The notes beneath the pieces are model-generated. The model searched no databases and was not told the origin of the DNA. It saw only the letters and a list, made by a program, of their open reading frames with translations. Positions 34,901 to 47,317 of a DNA stretch of 64,000 nucleotides are shown here, piece after piece (the first letter of the stretch is position 1; each line of letters starts with the position of its first letter). The position numbers were made by a program, and so were the translations under genes. The stretch spans positions 25,341 through 89,340 of the forward strand of contig JAPTJF010000249.1 of the NCBI GenBank assembly GCA_029339195.1. The letters run 5' to 3'. The DNA comes from Micractinium sp. NFX-FRZ. Taxonomy: Eukaryota > Chlorophyta > Trebouxiophyceae > Chlorellales > Chlorellaceae.

Positions 34901-37143
34901 TGCTGGTGAGGTCATGCCTACATACCATTGTAGACTTTGTTCGTAGTTCATCGTGATCCTGCATGTTTAATTTGCATATGTGAGAACCTGTTGGCGAGCA
35001 CTTGTTGGCACTACATATGTCTTCTTTGCAGCGTGGAGCTACAGTGCAGATTGACCAAAGAAAGGGCCGGAGCTTGTTTGATTAACAGTGTCACCCCTGC
35101 TTTACACCTTTGCTCGGCGAGCCCCATCCTGCCCCTGTCCCTGCATGTCAATAAGAGGGAGGGGTTTTGCTCCTCAACCACCATCTCATGGCAAAAGGGT
35201 CCTGCTTAGAACGAGGAATCAAAGTGGTTATGTCCTTCTGCGCGCAGATCAACGAGAAGGAGGAGCTGACGCTGATTGACTTCCCTCAGATGGTGTCTGT
35301 CGGCCACGCCAATGCAGAGGTAAGCGCAGCTGCTTCCTTGCCCCCTGGGGCCTGTGGCACATCTCCCACTGACGGCAAATCTACGACAAGGGATGCCCAG
35401 GGGCCCTCTCTCGCCCTGCATTGTTCCCTCAGCCAGCACCGGCCAGATCTCCTGCCTGCTGCTGCACATAGTTGCATTCTGTTATCATGCCGCTTGTCCT
35501 TGCCATGTGCTGGATTTGTGCATCACACTGGTTCACAACAATTGTTTTGAAGCTTGCGCTTCACACTGTTGTGCTTTGCAGGAGCTGTTTGAGCGGGATG
35601 TGGAGTGCATCATCCGCTTCTTCAAGTGAGCAACACCTTGAATGTCATGCTGGCACCACTTGCAATGCGGTTCAGGCGGCATGGCCTGGTCAGCCTGTAT
35701 CAAAACTTTCAACCCTGCCCCTGACGGCCCAGCCTTCAGCTCACCGGCCCCTTGCTGCCTGCTCGAATGCAGCAAGAAGCTGGGGTATGTGCCGGAGCGG
35801 GATGAGGAGCTGGTGGTCATTCGCCCCAGCTTCAAGGTAAGCGGCATTATTATCAGCAGCATCATTATCTCCATCATCGAATTGACTGGGCTGTGCTAGG
35901 CGACAGTGTGACACGTGGCAGGGTAGATCCCTGGGCCGGCGGGGCCACGTGTTTGTGCATGGTAACTTTGTTCGAGAAGCATTGCAGCAGCAACACAGCC
36001 AAACACGATCTGCTTCCTTCTTGTTTGTGTTCTTCCTCCTCATGTGCTCTTGTGCCCAGCAAGCGCTTACCAGCCTCATACGGTTTTTCATATCATCACC
36101 AACACTCGCCCCTGTTTGGAGGAGGGTGTGGCAGCTACCCAGGGCAGTGTGGACCAGGAGCTGCACCAAAAGGTATCCATACAAAACGACAGTGGGCTGA
36201 CTACCCCTATCACTGGTATTTTTACTGCTCCTGTTCTACAGGATGCGGTGGCAGCCATCCAGGGCAGCGTGGACCAGGAGCTGCGCGCTTCGGGCTTCAA
36301 GCGCGAGCACCAAGATGCACTGGACAGGTGGGATATCGTCCTGGGTTGTTGTCCTCTGATGCTGCGCTCTGGCTCTGTTACGCAGGTTTCATTGAATCAG
36401 GTGGGGTATCCTGCACTTGGTCTGTTGTTGACTTGTCAGGAGAGATCAGGCAAGCAGCCCTGAGGTGCGGGACTGGTGGATTGCAGCTGCAGTTCTTCCG
36501 ACCTGCGTACATGTGCATATCTGCACATGGACTATATCTAGTCCTACTTCTGGGATTATCAAGGCAAGCTGGGCAGGGTGGGCATGTTGTTGTGCCTGGT
36601 ACATCGTGCGGTTGTTTTGGTATGGACCTGTGGGCAGGACAGGTAGGGCTTGGGTCTGCAGGTTTTGTTTTGTTTCTTTTTGCCAAAACTAACTGCCGAG
36701 AAATGACAAGGTCATTATGTTTCCAAGTGAACCATGCACATGAAGCGTTCTGTTCCACATCGTTTCTTATTCACCCTGTTTTACCATATTCACGTTCTTT
36801 CTGGCTGCAGGTTCATCACCAGCCGGAAAGGGGAGAGCGGCAGCGAGAGTGACAGCGAGGCGGAGAGCGGCAGCGACGACGATGGCGGCAGCAGCGAGGC
36901 TGAGGAGGAGGGCAGCAGCAGCGGGTGCAGCAGCGATGCAGAGGCCGGCGGCAGCGACAGCGGGGGCGCGGGGCAGCAGACGCAACAGGTTGGGGCTGGC
37001 GAAGAGGGTGAGGCACAAGTCCGCGGCAGCTCACCGGGAAGCAGTGTAGCAGCGAGCGGCTCTGAGGACGAGGGCGAGGATGGCCAGCAGCAGCATGAAC
37101 CTGACGCAGCAGACATGGCTGGTCTCAGCCTCGAAGATCGGCA

Positions 37144-37179
<36 letters not shown>

Positions 37180-37324
37180 GCAGGTGACAGCCAAGCTTAC
37201 AGAGCAGCAGCGCAAGGCGGCACGGCGCGCTGCCATGGTCAGCGTCAGCCGCAATGCCACCAAGTGCAAGAACAAGGGAAAGAGGCCAAGCGCGGATGCT
37301 GGCCTGGGCGGCGGCGGCTGGTGA
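31950..37324 (+). CDS. RIO2: RIO2 atypical protein kinase/ATPase, 40S ribosome maturation
   Basis: RIO2 binds late pre-40S particles and its ATPase cycle licenses cytoplasmic maturation. Start ATG 31950, stop TGA 37322-37324. The N-terminal winged helix reads [56 protein letters not shown] and [20 protein letters not shown]. The RIO core follows: ATP loop [11 protein letters not shown], catalytic Lys in [54 protein letters not shown], catalytic [10 protein letters not shown] (Asp, Asn) and the metal-binding Asp of [11 protein letters not shown]. Then come [32 protein letters not shown] and [19 protein letters not shown]. The last exon (about 36811-37324) adds an acidic Ser/Glu/Asp tail with a Q10-type run and a basic C-terminus. 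Every core element expected of an active RIO2 is present. Introns carry at least four echoes of adjacent exon edges. Confidence 0.95.
33926..33968 (+). repeat. Exon-edge echo upstream of RIO2 KSKRDYLRK exon
   Basis: The intron sequence contains gagagcaagaacgaccacct followed by gcgcaagcacagc. The true exon at 34127-34170 reads gaagagcaaacgcgactacc followed by tgcgcaagggcagc. An AG acceptor precedes both. Translated, the copy gives [14 protein letters not shown] then a stop. Confidence 0.75.
34453..34490 (+). repeat. Exon-edge echo upstream of RIO2 AIDNNRHAV exon
   Basis: The copy reads gcagccattgacaacagcct followed by gcagcatgcg. The true acceptor and exon at about 34597-34630 read gcaggccatcgacaacaacc followed by ggcatgcg. 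The acceptor AG is retained in the copy. A shorter similar match (gagtttgcctt) lies at 34294-34320, downstream of the exon it resembles (about 34199). Confidence 0.7.
36122..36172 (+). other. In-frame 51-nt duplicate exon in RIO2 (possible cassette exon)
   Basis: The segment encodes [17 protein letters not shown], a near copy of the constitutive exon start [18 protein letters not shown] at 36242. It is flanked by an AG (36120-36121) and a GT (36173-36174, ggtatcc) and is 51 nt, so inclusion would keep the reading frame. It lies between exon ...PSFK and the true exon. It may be a usable alternative exon or a fresh duplication not yet decayed. Confidence 0.55.
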
Positions 37325-37365
37325 GCTATAGTGTTGCACCTGTTTGGATTTGAGTTCCCGCTCTG

Positions 37366-37372
37366 ATGTAAC
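37366..37372 (+). terminator. TGTAA polyadenylation motif of RIO2
   Basis: TGTAA about 42 nt after the RIO2 stop fits the green-algal signal. CDC48B ends on the other strand only 158 nt after the RIO2 stop, so the 3' UTRs nearly or actually overlap. Confidence 0.5.
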
Positions 37373-37482
37373 AATGTCTGCCTGAAACAACAGTCAAGGT
37401 TGCACATTTCGTCTGCTTTACTAGTGACAATGTACACGGGCGCTCACTTTCAAAACACAGCTGGAGACGCATGATGGCCAGC

Positions 37483-40400
37483 TCATCTGCTCCAGTTCTC
37501 ATATCCTCTCAGTGCGTCCTCTGTCAGCTGGGGCTTGATGCCCGCCAGTGCTGCCTGGAAATGCCGCTGATGCACCGCGGTCACTGCACATGTGGTGGGC
37601 AGCACATACGGCGGGTGAGAAACTTGAAATGCATCCGACAAGTGAACCACGGTGGCATCTTGTCGTGTCTGAACGCACATCCACATCAAATCGGTACAAT
37701 GGTAGATCTACACCATGTGCAACTTGGCACGCACCGCCGTGGAGGTCCTCGCGCAAGGCTGCCATGGCCGCTTCTCTGCAGATGGCCGCCAGCTCTGCGC
37801 CTGCAGGTGCATTGTTGCAGTGCGCAAGCGGCGGCTTGTCCGTTAGAGCAGGGTTGGATGTTTTTGCCTACGGCGGCGGTGTAGGATGGCAAGAGTCGAC
37901 CCGGAGACACAGGAATAGATCACTTGAATTGCAATGGCGTCTGCATGAAAGCGCCCAAACCTGGGCGCTTTGCAAGTAAGAGCTCACCTGTGAAACAATC
38001 TGTGGCGCCAGCAATGGCCGCCAGGTCCACATCGTCAGCACGTGGTATGCTTCGGCTGTGGATCTGTTTGTCAGGCATTTGGATGGAATAAGGCGCAATG
38101 GCAATGCGATTGGAACGCTTAGCGATGGCAATGCGCTCTTTACAGCCAAGAGGCAACGGAACGAACAAGTGCAGGCCAACCCAGACATGGTTTCAGCAGG
38201 GACAGGCAGTGCCCTGGACACACACGGTGCACTCACCTGCAGCGCCTGCAATCTTCCGGCCATGTCGGGGGGCGGCACATACAGGACGACGTCGAAGCGG
38301 CCCGGCCTGCAGAGATGGTGCGCATAACCTGTAAAATAATCGAACTTTATTGTGCTCTCACTTGTGCTGCTGCTCTGCACTCACACCACAATACTTGCTG
38401 TCAAGAGCCCCTGCATTTCGAACCGTGCATCTGCTATACACGATCTGCTATGCACAACCGCTTCACGCCCTTGGAGCATCGAGTTGCTGCTGGTGACCTT
38501 ACCTGACGAGGGCGGCGTCCAGCGCCTGCGGGTGGTTGGTTGCACCCATCACCAGCACCCCCTGAGCCAGCTCCATGCCATCCATTTCGGTGAGGAAAGA
38601 CGAGAGAAGGCGGGCGGTCACCTCCCCCGTCTGCTCCCCATCCACACGCTTGCCCACCAGCGAGTCCAGCTCGTCAAAGAACACGATGGATGGGGCCACC
38701 AGGCGTGCGCGCCTGCAGATGGGCAGGAGGGCAGGCAGACATTGGGCACGCACAGAAAATGCTCTGTCAAATTCTACGTGTCAAACGTGCCCTGGTGCAC
38801 ATTGCGTTGCCGTGAGCATGGTTTGCAGACACAAGGTGTGGTGGGAGAACTAACTAATTAATTAAACTGCAGTTTTAGAAAGCCGAAATTCGAGCGAGGC
38901 ACGCTCGCTGAGCGTCAGCAGCGGGGCACAAACCAGGAGGTCAGGAGGGGTGGAGAGTTTAATCACACAACAAATGCACACAGGGTCTCTGATATGATGA
39001 TTGTTGTGCCAAACCGCCTAGGGCTGCACAGGCTGCACCAACAAAGCAGCACATGCAAGCCAGCAGTGCAAGCTCTTACCTGAAAGTTTCTCTGAGCAGC
39101 GCCTCGCCCTCGCCCACATACATGCTGTACAGCTGGGCACCTGCATGCACCAAGGGTGGCTTGAATGGGTGACTTGACGAAAGCAGGCCCTTGACGGCGT
39201 TAACTGCAGACTTGGTGCCCAAAGGGAGAGCTAGAAGTGGGGGCCCATACAGGCGGTGCACCTCTAGTTTACCTGGTCAGTTAGTTGTCACAAGATGGTG
39301 TCAAAGGGGCTTAGGCACATACACAGTGCTGGGCATGTGCTGTATATTTGGTGGCCGTGCTGCTGCCCTTCCCATGTTGTTGCAACAAGCGACCTGACCT
39401 GAGAGGGTGATGAATGTGGCACCGCTGGCAGTGGCGGCAGCCCTCACAAGGGTGGTTTTGCTGCACCCAGGAGGCCCATGAAGCAGCACACCCCTGCACA
39501 GTACGAGGGAAGGACTCAAAGTGTGAAACTCTGTGGCAGGTGGCTCTTCCAACTGTCAAGCTGCACATTCTGCCGTGAGCGGCAAGATGGTCATTCAAGC
39601 CGTACCTGGGCGGTGTGAGGCCAAGCCGTTGAAAGGCATCGGCATGCCGCAGTGGCCATTCCACGGCTTGCCTGCAGGCAACCAGTTGAAGGCAGTGCAC
39701 AGGTTGAGCACGTGCCGTCTGCATACAGGCAACTTTGGGCGCAATCGAAATGGTGCGCAGTACACGCTGCAATGCTTGCTATGTGTTTCAGCAGCAGACT
39801 ACACATCGCGGCACTCAGTTGTCAAGACATGTTCAACGCACTTCAGCTTTTGCTTCACACCCTCGAGGCCACCGATGTCGTCCCAGCTGCATATGCAAGG
39901 GTAAGCAGTAGCAACAGGCGCTCATGTCATGTAGAGTGCTTGCCACTGCGAGTGCCGCTGCTGCAGCTGCTGCTGCTGCCGCTGCCACCGGCTGCACTTT
40001 TGAAGTACAGGTTCATATGAAGAGCTCAAAGACCACGGCAAAGATATGTATGATTCTACGCACACTTACATGCACGTGCTGCTGCTGCTGTCGCCTGCAA
40101 CTGCTGCTGCTGCGGGAGTGTGCTGCCAATAAAAGCTCACCTGACAGGCAGAACACCACAGTGGGCCATGGAGGCCAACTTCACTAACATGCCACTACTG
40201 GTGCTGCTGCCGCGGCGGCTGCCACATGCTGGCATGCTTGTCTTTTAAGAATGTTATGCTGAAACTCTGTGCTGTGGAATAGCAGCTCACCTGATGGGGT
40301 CAAACTCCACAGCCGAGCCGCGAGCCATGGAGGGCCCTACCCGCGACAATGCGGCCGCAAAGTCGCGCGCAGTCAAAGGCTGCAGGGAAGCCGGACGGCC

Positions 40401-42550
40401 TCCCTGTGCCTCCCCGGCCGCAGCGCCTGTGCTGCCTAAGGCCCGAGCATGAGCCGGTTGCGATGTGTTCTGCCTTGCCTCCGCTGCTGCTTCCGTTCCT
40501 GCTGCTGCTTCCATTCCTGCTGCTGCTGCTGCTGCTGCTCTTGTTCCAAATGCTCCTGCTGCTCCCGCTGCCGCTGCTTCCCCAATTGCTGCACTGGGCG
40601 GCTGCGCTGCGGACTGCGCTGCGGCTGCTGTGATGGCGCACATGGCTGCCTCCCTGCAAAGTGCACGCAGGTCTGCTCCAGTGTATCCGTGGCTGTCATG
40701 CGCCAGCCTGCACGCCAGCAAGGCACATGTCAAATTAGCCCTGTTGACAACGTGTTCAGATCATGCCACCAAAGCAACAAACTGCGGTTGATTTGGAAAG
40801 GAGTGCAAGAGAACCTGAATCTTGAATTTTAGTTCCCTGAGCCCTTCAGAGCAGGCAGGCCTCGTCCTGAGGCAAGGCCTGCTCCACGCAGGCTGCTGAA
40901 GGGCTCCATGCCAGCCTGCTGCTCATGACAAGTCCCTGCGCTTCTGCACTATCATGCGGCAGCCCTTCATGCACGTACTTATAACGACGTAGTGATTAGC
41001 ACAGGCAGATTGCACTGCAACCACCAACCCGGCATGCCCATGCAGCTTGACAAAGCAGCATGCCAGTGCAGCACTCACTGCAGCAGGTCAACAGAACCGT
41101 CCAACGGCAGCTGCTCGGTCAGCAGGCGCAGTATGCTGGCCCGCGCCGCTGCATCTGGAACAGTGACCAGCACCTCGCGCTCCAGCCTGCACCGGTGTGT
41201 TTGTGGAGTTGGGGAACACTCGAAAGTGCGGAGCGAGCGACAGGTGCTCACACCATGAGACGTGCACCTCAGCAGTTGCAGAATAACAAACAGCAAGAGT
41301 GCCATGACCAGCATGTATCACGGTCCGACCAGGGCTGCAGCAGATACTGAGCAACGCCCACGCCAGTCTGCCATGCATGTGCTTGGGATGCACATGCCTG
41401 TCGAGCAGCACGTGTAGGAACCAAGCTTCGTCCCATCACTGCCCAACCAATCTGAATTTGCGAAGCTACGCTGTCACCTGGCAGCGTGCAATACCCACCT
41501 GCCTGGCCGCCTCAAGGCAGGGTCCACAGCATTAGGTCTACTTGTGGCCCCGATAACTAGGATATGTCCTGCCGGGCGGCCTGGCCGCTCGCCCGTCATC
41601 TGCTGCCGCAGGTGCTGCTGCTGCTGCTGCTGCGGGTTCAAAGCTGCAGTGCCATCCACCAGCGTCAGCAACTGCCCCACGATGCGCGCCTCGTGCTGCC
41701 GCGCAGCACTCCGTTGCGGGCAAAGAGCGTCTATCTGCGGGCAGCGGCGGCGGGCGAGGGCGGGGGCGCCATGCATGCTGAATCGCTGAGGGCAGGCCCG
41801 TTAGTGACAGGAGGCCGCACCTCTCTATGGCCAATGCCACAGAAGCTCACCTCGTCAAAAAATATGACGACCGGCTGCCCCATGGCTGCATCCTTGGCGG
41901 CTGCTGCAAACGCCTCGCGTAGCCGCCGCTCCGACTCTCCTGCAAAAGGGGTTCGCCGCGAGTTAGGGTGGGTGGGTGGCACCGGTTGCATACGGGAAAG
42001 ATGACATCACAGGGGCTGCATGCTGCACCTGCCTGTGTATGCCCCAACAATGGAGGCAGCAGTCACCAGATGCACGGCTGCGCCGCACTCCCGGGCGACG
42101 GCGTACACCGCAGCCGTCTTCCCGCAGCCTGGGGGGCCATGCAGCAGGAGACCTTTCGGCCACCGCACGCCCAGTTCCTTAGCCTGGGCAGCATGCAGCG
42201 TCGGCCAACTAAGTGCCTGCAGCAGTCAAGTGCAGGAAAAGGTACCCCATGCCTTTCTTAGCACTTCACATGCAGGAAGAAAGGGAAGCAGCGGCGGCGG
42301 TGGCAGGCGGCACTGGCAGCGGCGGCAGCCGGAGGCAGATGCATAATGTAGGGTGCGCTCGCTATTTAACCGCATCAATCCAACACATGCGCGCCTTGCT
42401 CCATACCTCCCGAAGCGCCTCCAGCACGTCTCCCATGCCCGCCAGACACTCGTCGGCTCGACACTGTTGCACCTCGCGGGTTACAGGACGTGAAGTGGCA
42501 CTGATGTCATTCAAAGTGCAAGAGCCCAGCTCCGCGGTCAGCGCGTCCAT
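37483..42550 (-). CDS. CDC48B: CDC48B-type double AAA+ ATPase
   Basis: It matches the plant CDC48 homologue B, a short relative of p97 without the N-domain; its substrate is unknown. Start ATG 42550-42548, stop 37485-37483. D1: [20 protein letters not shown] (Walker A), [33 protein letters not shown] (Walker B), [20 protein letters not shown] (sensor/Arg finger). D2: [18 protein letters not shown] entry, [111 protein letters not shown], and C-terminal [20 protein letters not shown]. The Cys-Ser in the D2 P-loop is shared with the plant proteins. An Ala/Glu/Gln insert (about 40370-40600) sits between the domains and a short Q run in D1. About fifteen exons. Confidence 0.9.
40130..40162 (-). 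repeat. Exon-edge echo in CDC48B intron
   Basis: On the plus strand, aataaaagctcacctgacag resembles gaatagcagctcacctgatg at 40276, and both continue to an accacag or tccacag end. On the minus strand this is a 3' exon edge with its donor (CAG|gtgagc); the copy lies downstream of the real exon. Confidence 0.6.
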
Positions 42551-43703
42551 CGTGAGACCCACGCTCAGAGGCTCAAAAGCAATCGGTCATTTAATACAGA
42601 TGCGACAAGAACACTTCAATCTCAAGATAAAGAAGATGGCAGCATATGTCAACCACTGCACCACCACGGCGGCGCCAGCGCCACGCAAGCACGCCAGGTA
42701 AGAGTGTCGTCTCTGACGGGCACCGTCGTCTCTGACGGGCACGTATGTCAACACAGGAGTGATTTGATGTGATTGACTTTTGGTTTCCAAACCGTGTCTG
42801 GATGTAAGTAGGGATTTGAAGGCCAGCTTGATCTTGCCTTCTCGAATATTGCACATGGGCCCGCTAACGGTCTGGCGCCATCATTTGCAATCTGTCAGCT
42901 GAGCGGGACTAATGTACAGCAACTGCATTTAGTTATGAGAAAGCAGTGTCCTTGGTGAGTCCGTTGCCACCGGCATGGCGGGCGAGTTGCGACCTGCTGG
43001 TGCAGTTCTTCCCCTGCTCCCTTCCCTTCCTCCCCCAACCACAAGCCCCCCATCCATTGTGATCATGTACAGGTCTGGGGCACGCCCTGATACCTCGTGT
43101 GTTTGTGTCCTCCCATTATTCGATGTGATCAATGCATCCATCCTCAGTGATATGGCCAACTCTCCCGGGGTGCTCTGTCCTCGTATTCTGCCTGCCCAGC
43201 TCCAAGGTTTGCCTTTCGCCTATTTCGTGCAAACTTTCATGAATTGATTGTGCTACCCCTGGCACGTGTAGTAGTGCAGAGGCTTACTGTAACCCCCTCA
43301 AAGCAAACAATCCGTCTGATGCCATGCCCCCAAGGTGGTGCAAGCTGAGTAGATAACGTTTTTACAGACCTTGTACCTTTCCTATATGCGTTCAATTGCA
43401 CAACAAGAACAACCCTGGAGGGAATGTTGGGAGAAAATATCTAAATGGCACCCAAGAGCTTTGCGCTGCTGCTGCTGCGTGTATGCTGTCATGGGGAGCA
43501 ATGCCTGTTGGCTAACCTTCCGGGGAGCTGTCACCTGCCAAGTGCAGCCTGACACGCCTGCCTGCACGTCTGCCCATGCTGCTTGAATGGCTGTCCATGA
43601 GAGGCAACGGCGGCTTTTATTGTGCCCATTCAATGCCACGGCCGGCGACCAGGCAAGCTGGCACCGGAAGAGGCTGCCAGCCTGCTCCATCACTGCGCAG
43701 TTG
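42551..43703. other. Intergenic region between CDC48B and the secreted protein gene
   Basis: No supported coding sequence. It holds the CDC48B promoter and the 3' UTR of the downstream minus gene; TTACA (TGTAA on the minus strand) lies at about 43362. Confidence 0.5.
42706..42742. repeat. 19-bp tandem repeat upstream of CDC48B
   Basis: Two copies of gtcgtctctgacgggcac, separated by one base, lie about 160 nt upstream of the CDC48B start codon. It could be a duplicated promoter element. Confidence 0.75.
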
Positions 43704-46700
43704 CTATCCAGATGCGCACTTGATCCTGATCTCCACGCCGTCCCAGTAGGCCACACACGGCTTGCCCGTGTCATCAAACTCCAGGTGCAGCGCGTATGAC
43801 GTTGCAGTAGGGCCGGGCGGGGTGAAGGAGGCGCCGTCAAAGGGGTCGGGCCCCACGTAGCTCCACCGCCGCGTGGCGTGGTTGAAGCGTGCCACCGCGC
43901 CCACAGGCTTCGTGGGATCCATGTCCACTACATACGTCCATGCCAGGTAAAACTCCCCAGTGGTTGGGTGCACCGCCAACTGCTGTGTGTCAAGGCTGCT
44001 GCCCATCAGCCACAGGTCTCCCTGCGCCTCCAGCCGCTCCTCCCAGGGCGTCACACACATGACCTTGGAGTGACGTGGCAGAACGTGGAATGTGTCTGTG
44101 AATGACAGGCAGACGCCCGGGCCGCCGGTGGAGTTGAGGACCAGCCAGGGGAAGGCGGTGGCGTGGCCGCCAGTGCGCGTCCAAGAGATGCCATCTGGGT
44201 GGATGATGTACCGCCAGCTGCCATCAGGGTTCAGAGTCACCAGCTTCACCTTGCTTTTGGGCTGCCCGGGGTACTCGTTGTAGGCCACCCAGGGCGCGCC
44301 TGAGCGGTCAATCACAGACGTGATGTAATAGCCTGGCGAAAAGGTCCAGCCGGGGCTGCCTACTGGGACCCAGCTGCTGCCGACCAGCCTCACCATGCTC
44401 AGCCGCCCCGCCCGGCCGCTGCTAAAGTCGTTGAACGTGACATGCGGCGTGTTGTCGGGTGCCAGAGCCAGGCTCACATTGGCGGCAGAGGGCATGCCGG
44501 TCCTGACGCAGCCCCCGCCCAGCAGCTGCCAGGCTGCTCCGTTAAGGGAGTGCACGCACACGCTGAAGCTGTTGACGGCATCCTGTTGGCAGTAGGCCAC
44601 CACAGGGCTGCCATCAGACCTCACCCTCATCATCAGGTGCGTCACCGCACCGGCGGACAGGCCGTCGCCGCTCGAGGCCCACTGGCTGTTGCTGCCCAGC
44701 AGGGCAGCCACCGACAGGCGCCCCTGCCTGGCGGGGTCACGGAAGGCCACCCACATGATGCCGGAGGCAGGGGAGATGCCAAAGTCGTAGTCCCGCTTGG
44801 AGTCCACCCGCGGCTTGCTGACCTTGTTGGCTGCGCTGTCCACCTCGGCCCAGGTTGCCTGTTGAGGGGTGGGGGTTAGAACAGGCGGAGGTCAGGAGGA
44901 GGTCAACAGGTGAGGTATGGCATAGGCAGATACAGAGCACGGCAGAGGAAGGGCTGGAGAGAGAGCAAGGCGGAGGAATGACGGGGCACCAGGCGTGGCG
45001 GCAAGCGATTTAAATAAGAACCCTCATGCGTTGCACTTACCGGCGGCAGTGGCAGGGGTGGCGACGGCGGGACGGCGGAGCAGCCGTGGCAGAAGATGGT
45101 GGTGACGTAGGTGTTAATTAAGGGGTTCTCGCGAGTCCAGTCCTCCTCGGTATGGTATGCCGTCCCAAGGAAGTGCGTATGGCCACGCTGCGTAAACGCC
45201 AAAGCCATCCTTAGGTCATCAGTGTAGGGTAACCCTCCCCTCACCCCTGCACCAAAGCCTGGCTGCCCCACCCAATACCATGTCTGGGCAGCGGGGTGCC
45301 AGGTTGCAACGCCACGGCCTCCAGTACTTGACAATGCCGCGAGCGTGAGAGCGCTGGATGCATTGTTGCGCCTTAGGTAGGGGGCATCCATGGTCAAGCC
45401 TGTTGAGGCCGCAAGCTCCGCAATGCTGCCAAGCCGTGCCAAGGCTGTGCCTCCAGGTGCAACGCAGGCCACTTCAAGAAACCAGGCGACTGAATTACTT
45501 CCAGAAAGCACTTCTCTTCTGTACGCGACGCAGACAGAGCTGTCAGGACCAAGCGCCAGGGAGGGCAAGTTGTCGACATGAAGCATTCCTGGCCATAGTG
45601 CGCCAGTGCCGCTGTTCACGTATTGCCAACCTCCTGGGGGGGCGGGCACCGAAGCGACATATTGCCAGCCCAGTGCACCGAACGTCATCACCCTGGCATT
45701 TTGCAGGCCTGTCGTCTCTTCTGTGAAGGACACCCAAGGCGTATCTGCAAGAATCCAGCGCAGAACATGCAGCAACAGTGAGGGTGGCAACCGGTCGAGG
45801 GCAGCTCCGAGGGCTGGATGTTTTGGACGCCCCCTGCGCCCCCTGCCAACATGGGGTGTCCCCCCGACTTCCCCCCTCACCACCCGCACATGCCTGCGGT
45901 GTCGACTACCAAATTGATTGGGTCAACTGTAGATATATTGTAGTTCGTGAACCTTGTGCTGCCCACAGGCACCCAGCTGCTGTTGGACAACAGCTTCATC
46001 ACGGTTGGACGCGTGTCGTCATGAAAGGCCACAAAGGGCCTGCCGGTAGAGTCCAGGGCCAGAAACCGGCTAGAAACTGCATTAGGCAACTGCGTCCGGA
46101 TGCACTGGCCTCCCAGTAGCATCCACCTGACCCGATTGAGTGCGGGGTCCTGCTGCAGTGCCTGCACGCACAGGCTGTTGTCGTGGGCGCTGTGGCGTTC
46201 AAAGTATGCCACAACGGGCGCCCCATCGGGCCTGAAGGCCAAAGACATGTGCACGGCTCGAGCAGCTGTCATCCCCAAACCAAAGTACTCCCAGCGGTTG
46301 CCATACAAGGCGGACACCGAAAGCCGGCCGCCGACATTGGCATCAGAGTACGCAATCCACACGGCGTCCCATGGGCTGGTGGCAGTGTCAAAATAAAACG
46401 TCTGCCCATAGCCACCAACCACTTCTTGGAAGAATACTGGCGTGTTATAGCTGGCGTCAGTCAGATCCACCCAAGGGGCCTGCAGGAGGATGGGAAGGGT
46501 ACAGCAGGGCAGGGATGTGCAGGGCGGTGGATGGGCAGCGTTCAGGGGGATGGGCAGTGTTCACTGACCCCAAACGCACATGAATGGCGACATCATGCGG
46601 GCTCAACTTGCAGCCCCACTTCCCCGCTTGCCATTGGAGGTGCTGGTGGGGTGGGGGGCCGGGGCGGTGCAGGTGGTGGGGCCGGGGGGGGTGGCCTGGG

Positions 46701-46898
46701 TCTGGGTGGCGGGGGCGGTGGGCTGGGTGAAGGTGGGGAGGGCCTGGGAGGCGGCGGCCTGGGAGGCTGCGTTTGAAGCAAGTTACGGCCGCCCTGATCA
46801 CGCTCCATCGCTAAATTACAGCTCCCCAGAGGTCCTCTGGCCCACAACAACAGCGCCAAGAGCAGCGAGGCGGGTGTGCCGCGAGTGAAAGTCCGCAT
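43704..46898 (-). CDS. Secreted Pro-rich protein with duplicated beta-rich (propeller-like) domain
   Basis: I do not recognise a named family. Start ATG 46898-46896, stop 43706-43704. Residues 1 to about 27 are a signal peptide (ASLLLALLLWARGPLGSC). Residues about 45-90 form a hydroxyproline-type tract of SPPSPSPPPPP and PPAPP repeats, as in algal cell-wall glycoproteins. Two homologous modules follow. Module 1 (about 46480-45060): DAVWIAYSDANVGGRLSVSA, RPDGAPVVAYFER, LLGGQCIRTQLP, SSWVPVGSTRF. Module 2 (about 44857-43704): IMWVAFRDPARQGRLSVAAL, SDGSPVVAYCQQD, LLGGGCVRTGMP, SSWVPVGSPGW. A second Pro spacer PPSPPLPLPP separates them. The recurring pattern of W-V-A-Y/F and small-residue turns suggests beta-propeller blades. 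It is Cys-poor, without catalytic motif. It probably acts in the cell wall or extracellular matrix. Exons are few and long (about four). Confidence 0.75.
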
Positions 46899-47317
46899 TG
46901 TTGTCGGACAACCAAAGTCGCGCGCGGAGGCGGCGCAGCGTGTTCAATTATAGTAACGGCGACCGCGTCAACACTCCCAGCTTCAAGCATCCAAGGGTGG
47001 GTAGGTGGAAACGACGGCGGTCAACCCCAGAGCTGTCCGGTCTACCTTCAGGCATGTGCTGGGCCTCGGCTCTAGCTGATTGTCATCTTGGGTTCTGGCA
47101 GCCCCTACTGTGCTGCTGATATTGCGAAAACCGAAGGTATGCTGAGCCTGCTATGCCGGGTGCCCTTGCTATGCTGTTCACATTTCGCCAGCAGGGCGCT
47201 TGCTTGTACCGTTCATGTTCGACTTCCGCATCCTGAAATGCTCCCATATCAAGGTCTCGCAGAACAGGTGCATTCGGGGCGCTGGTACCAGCGATGCCCT
47301 CTAGCACAGACAGTCAA

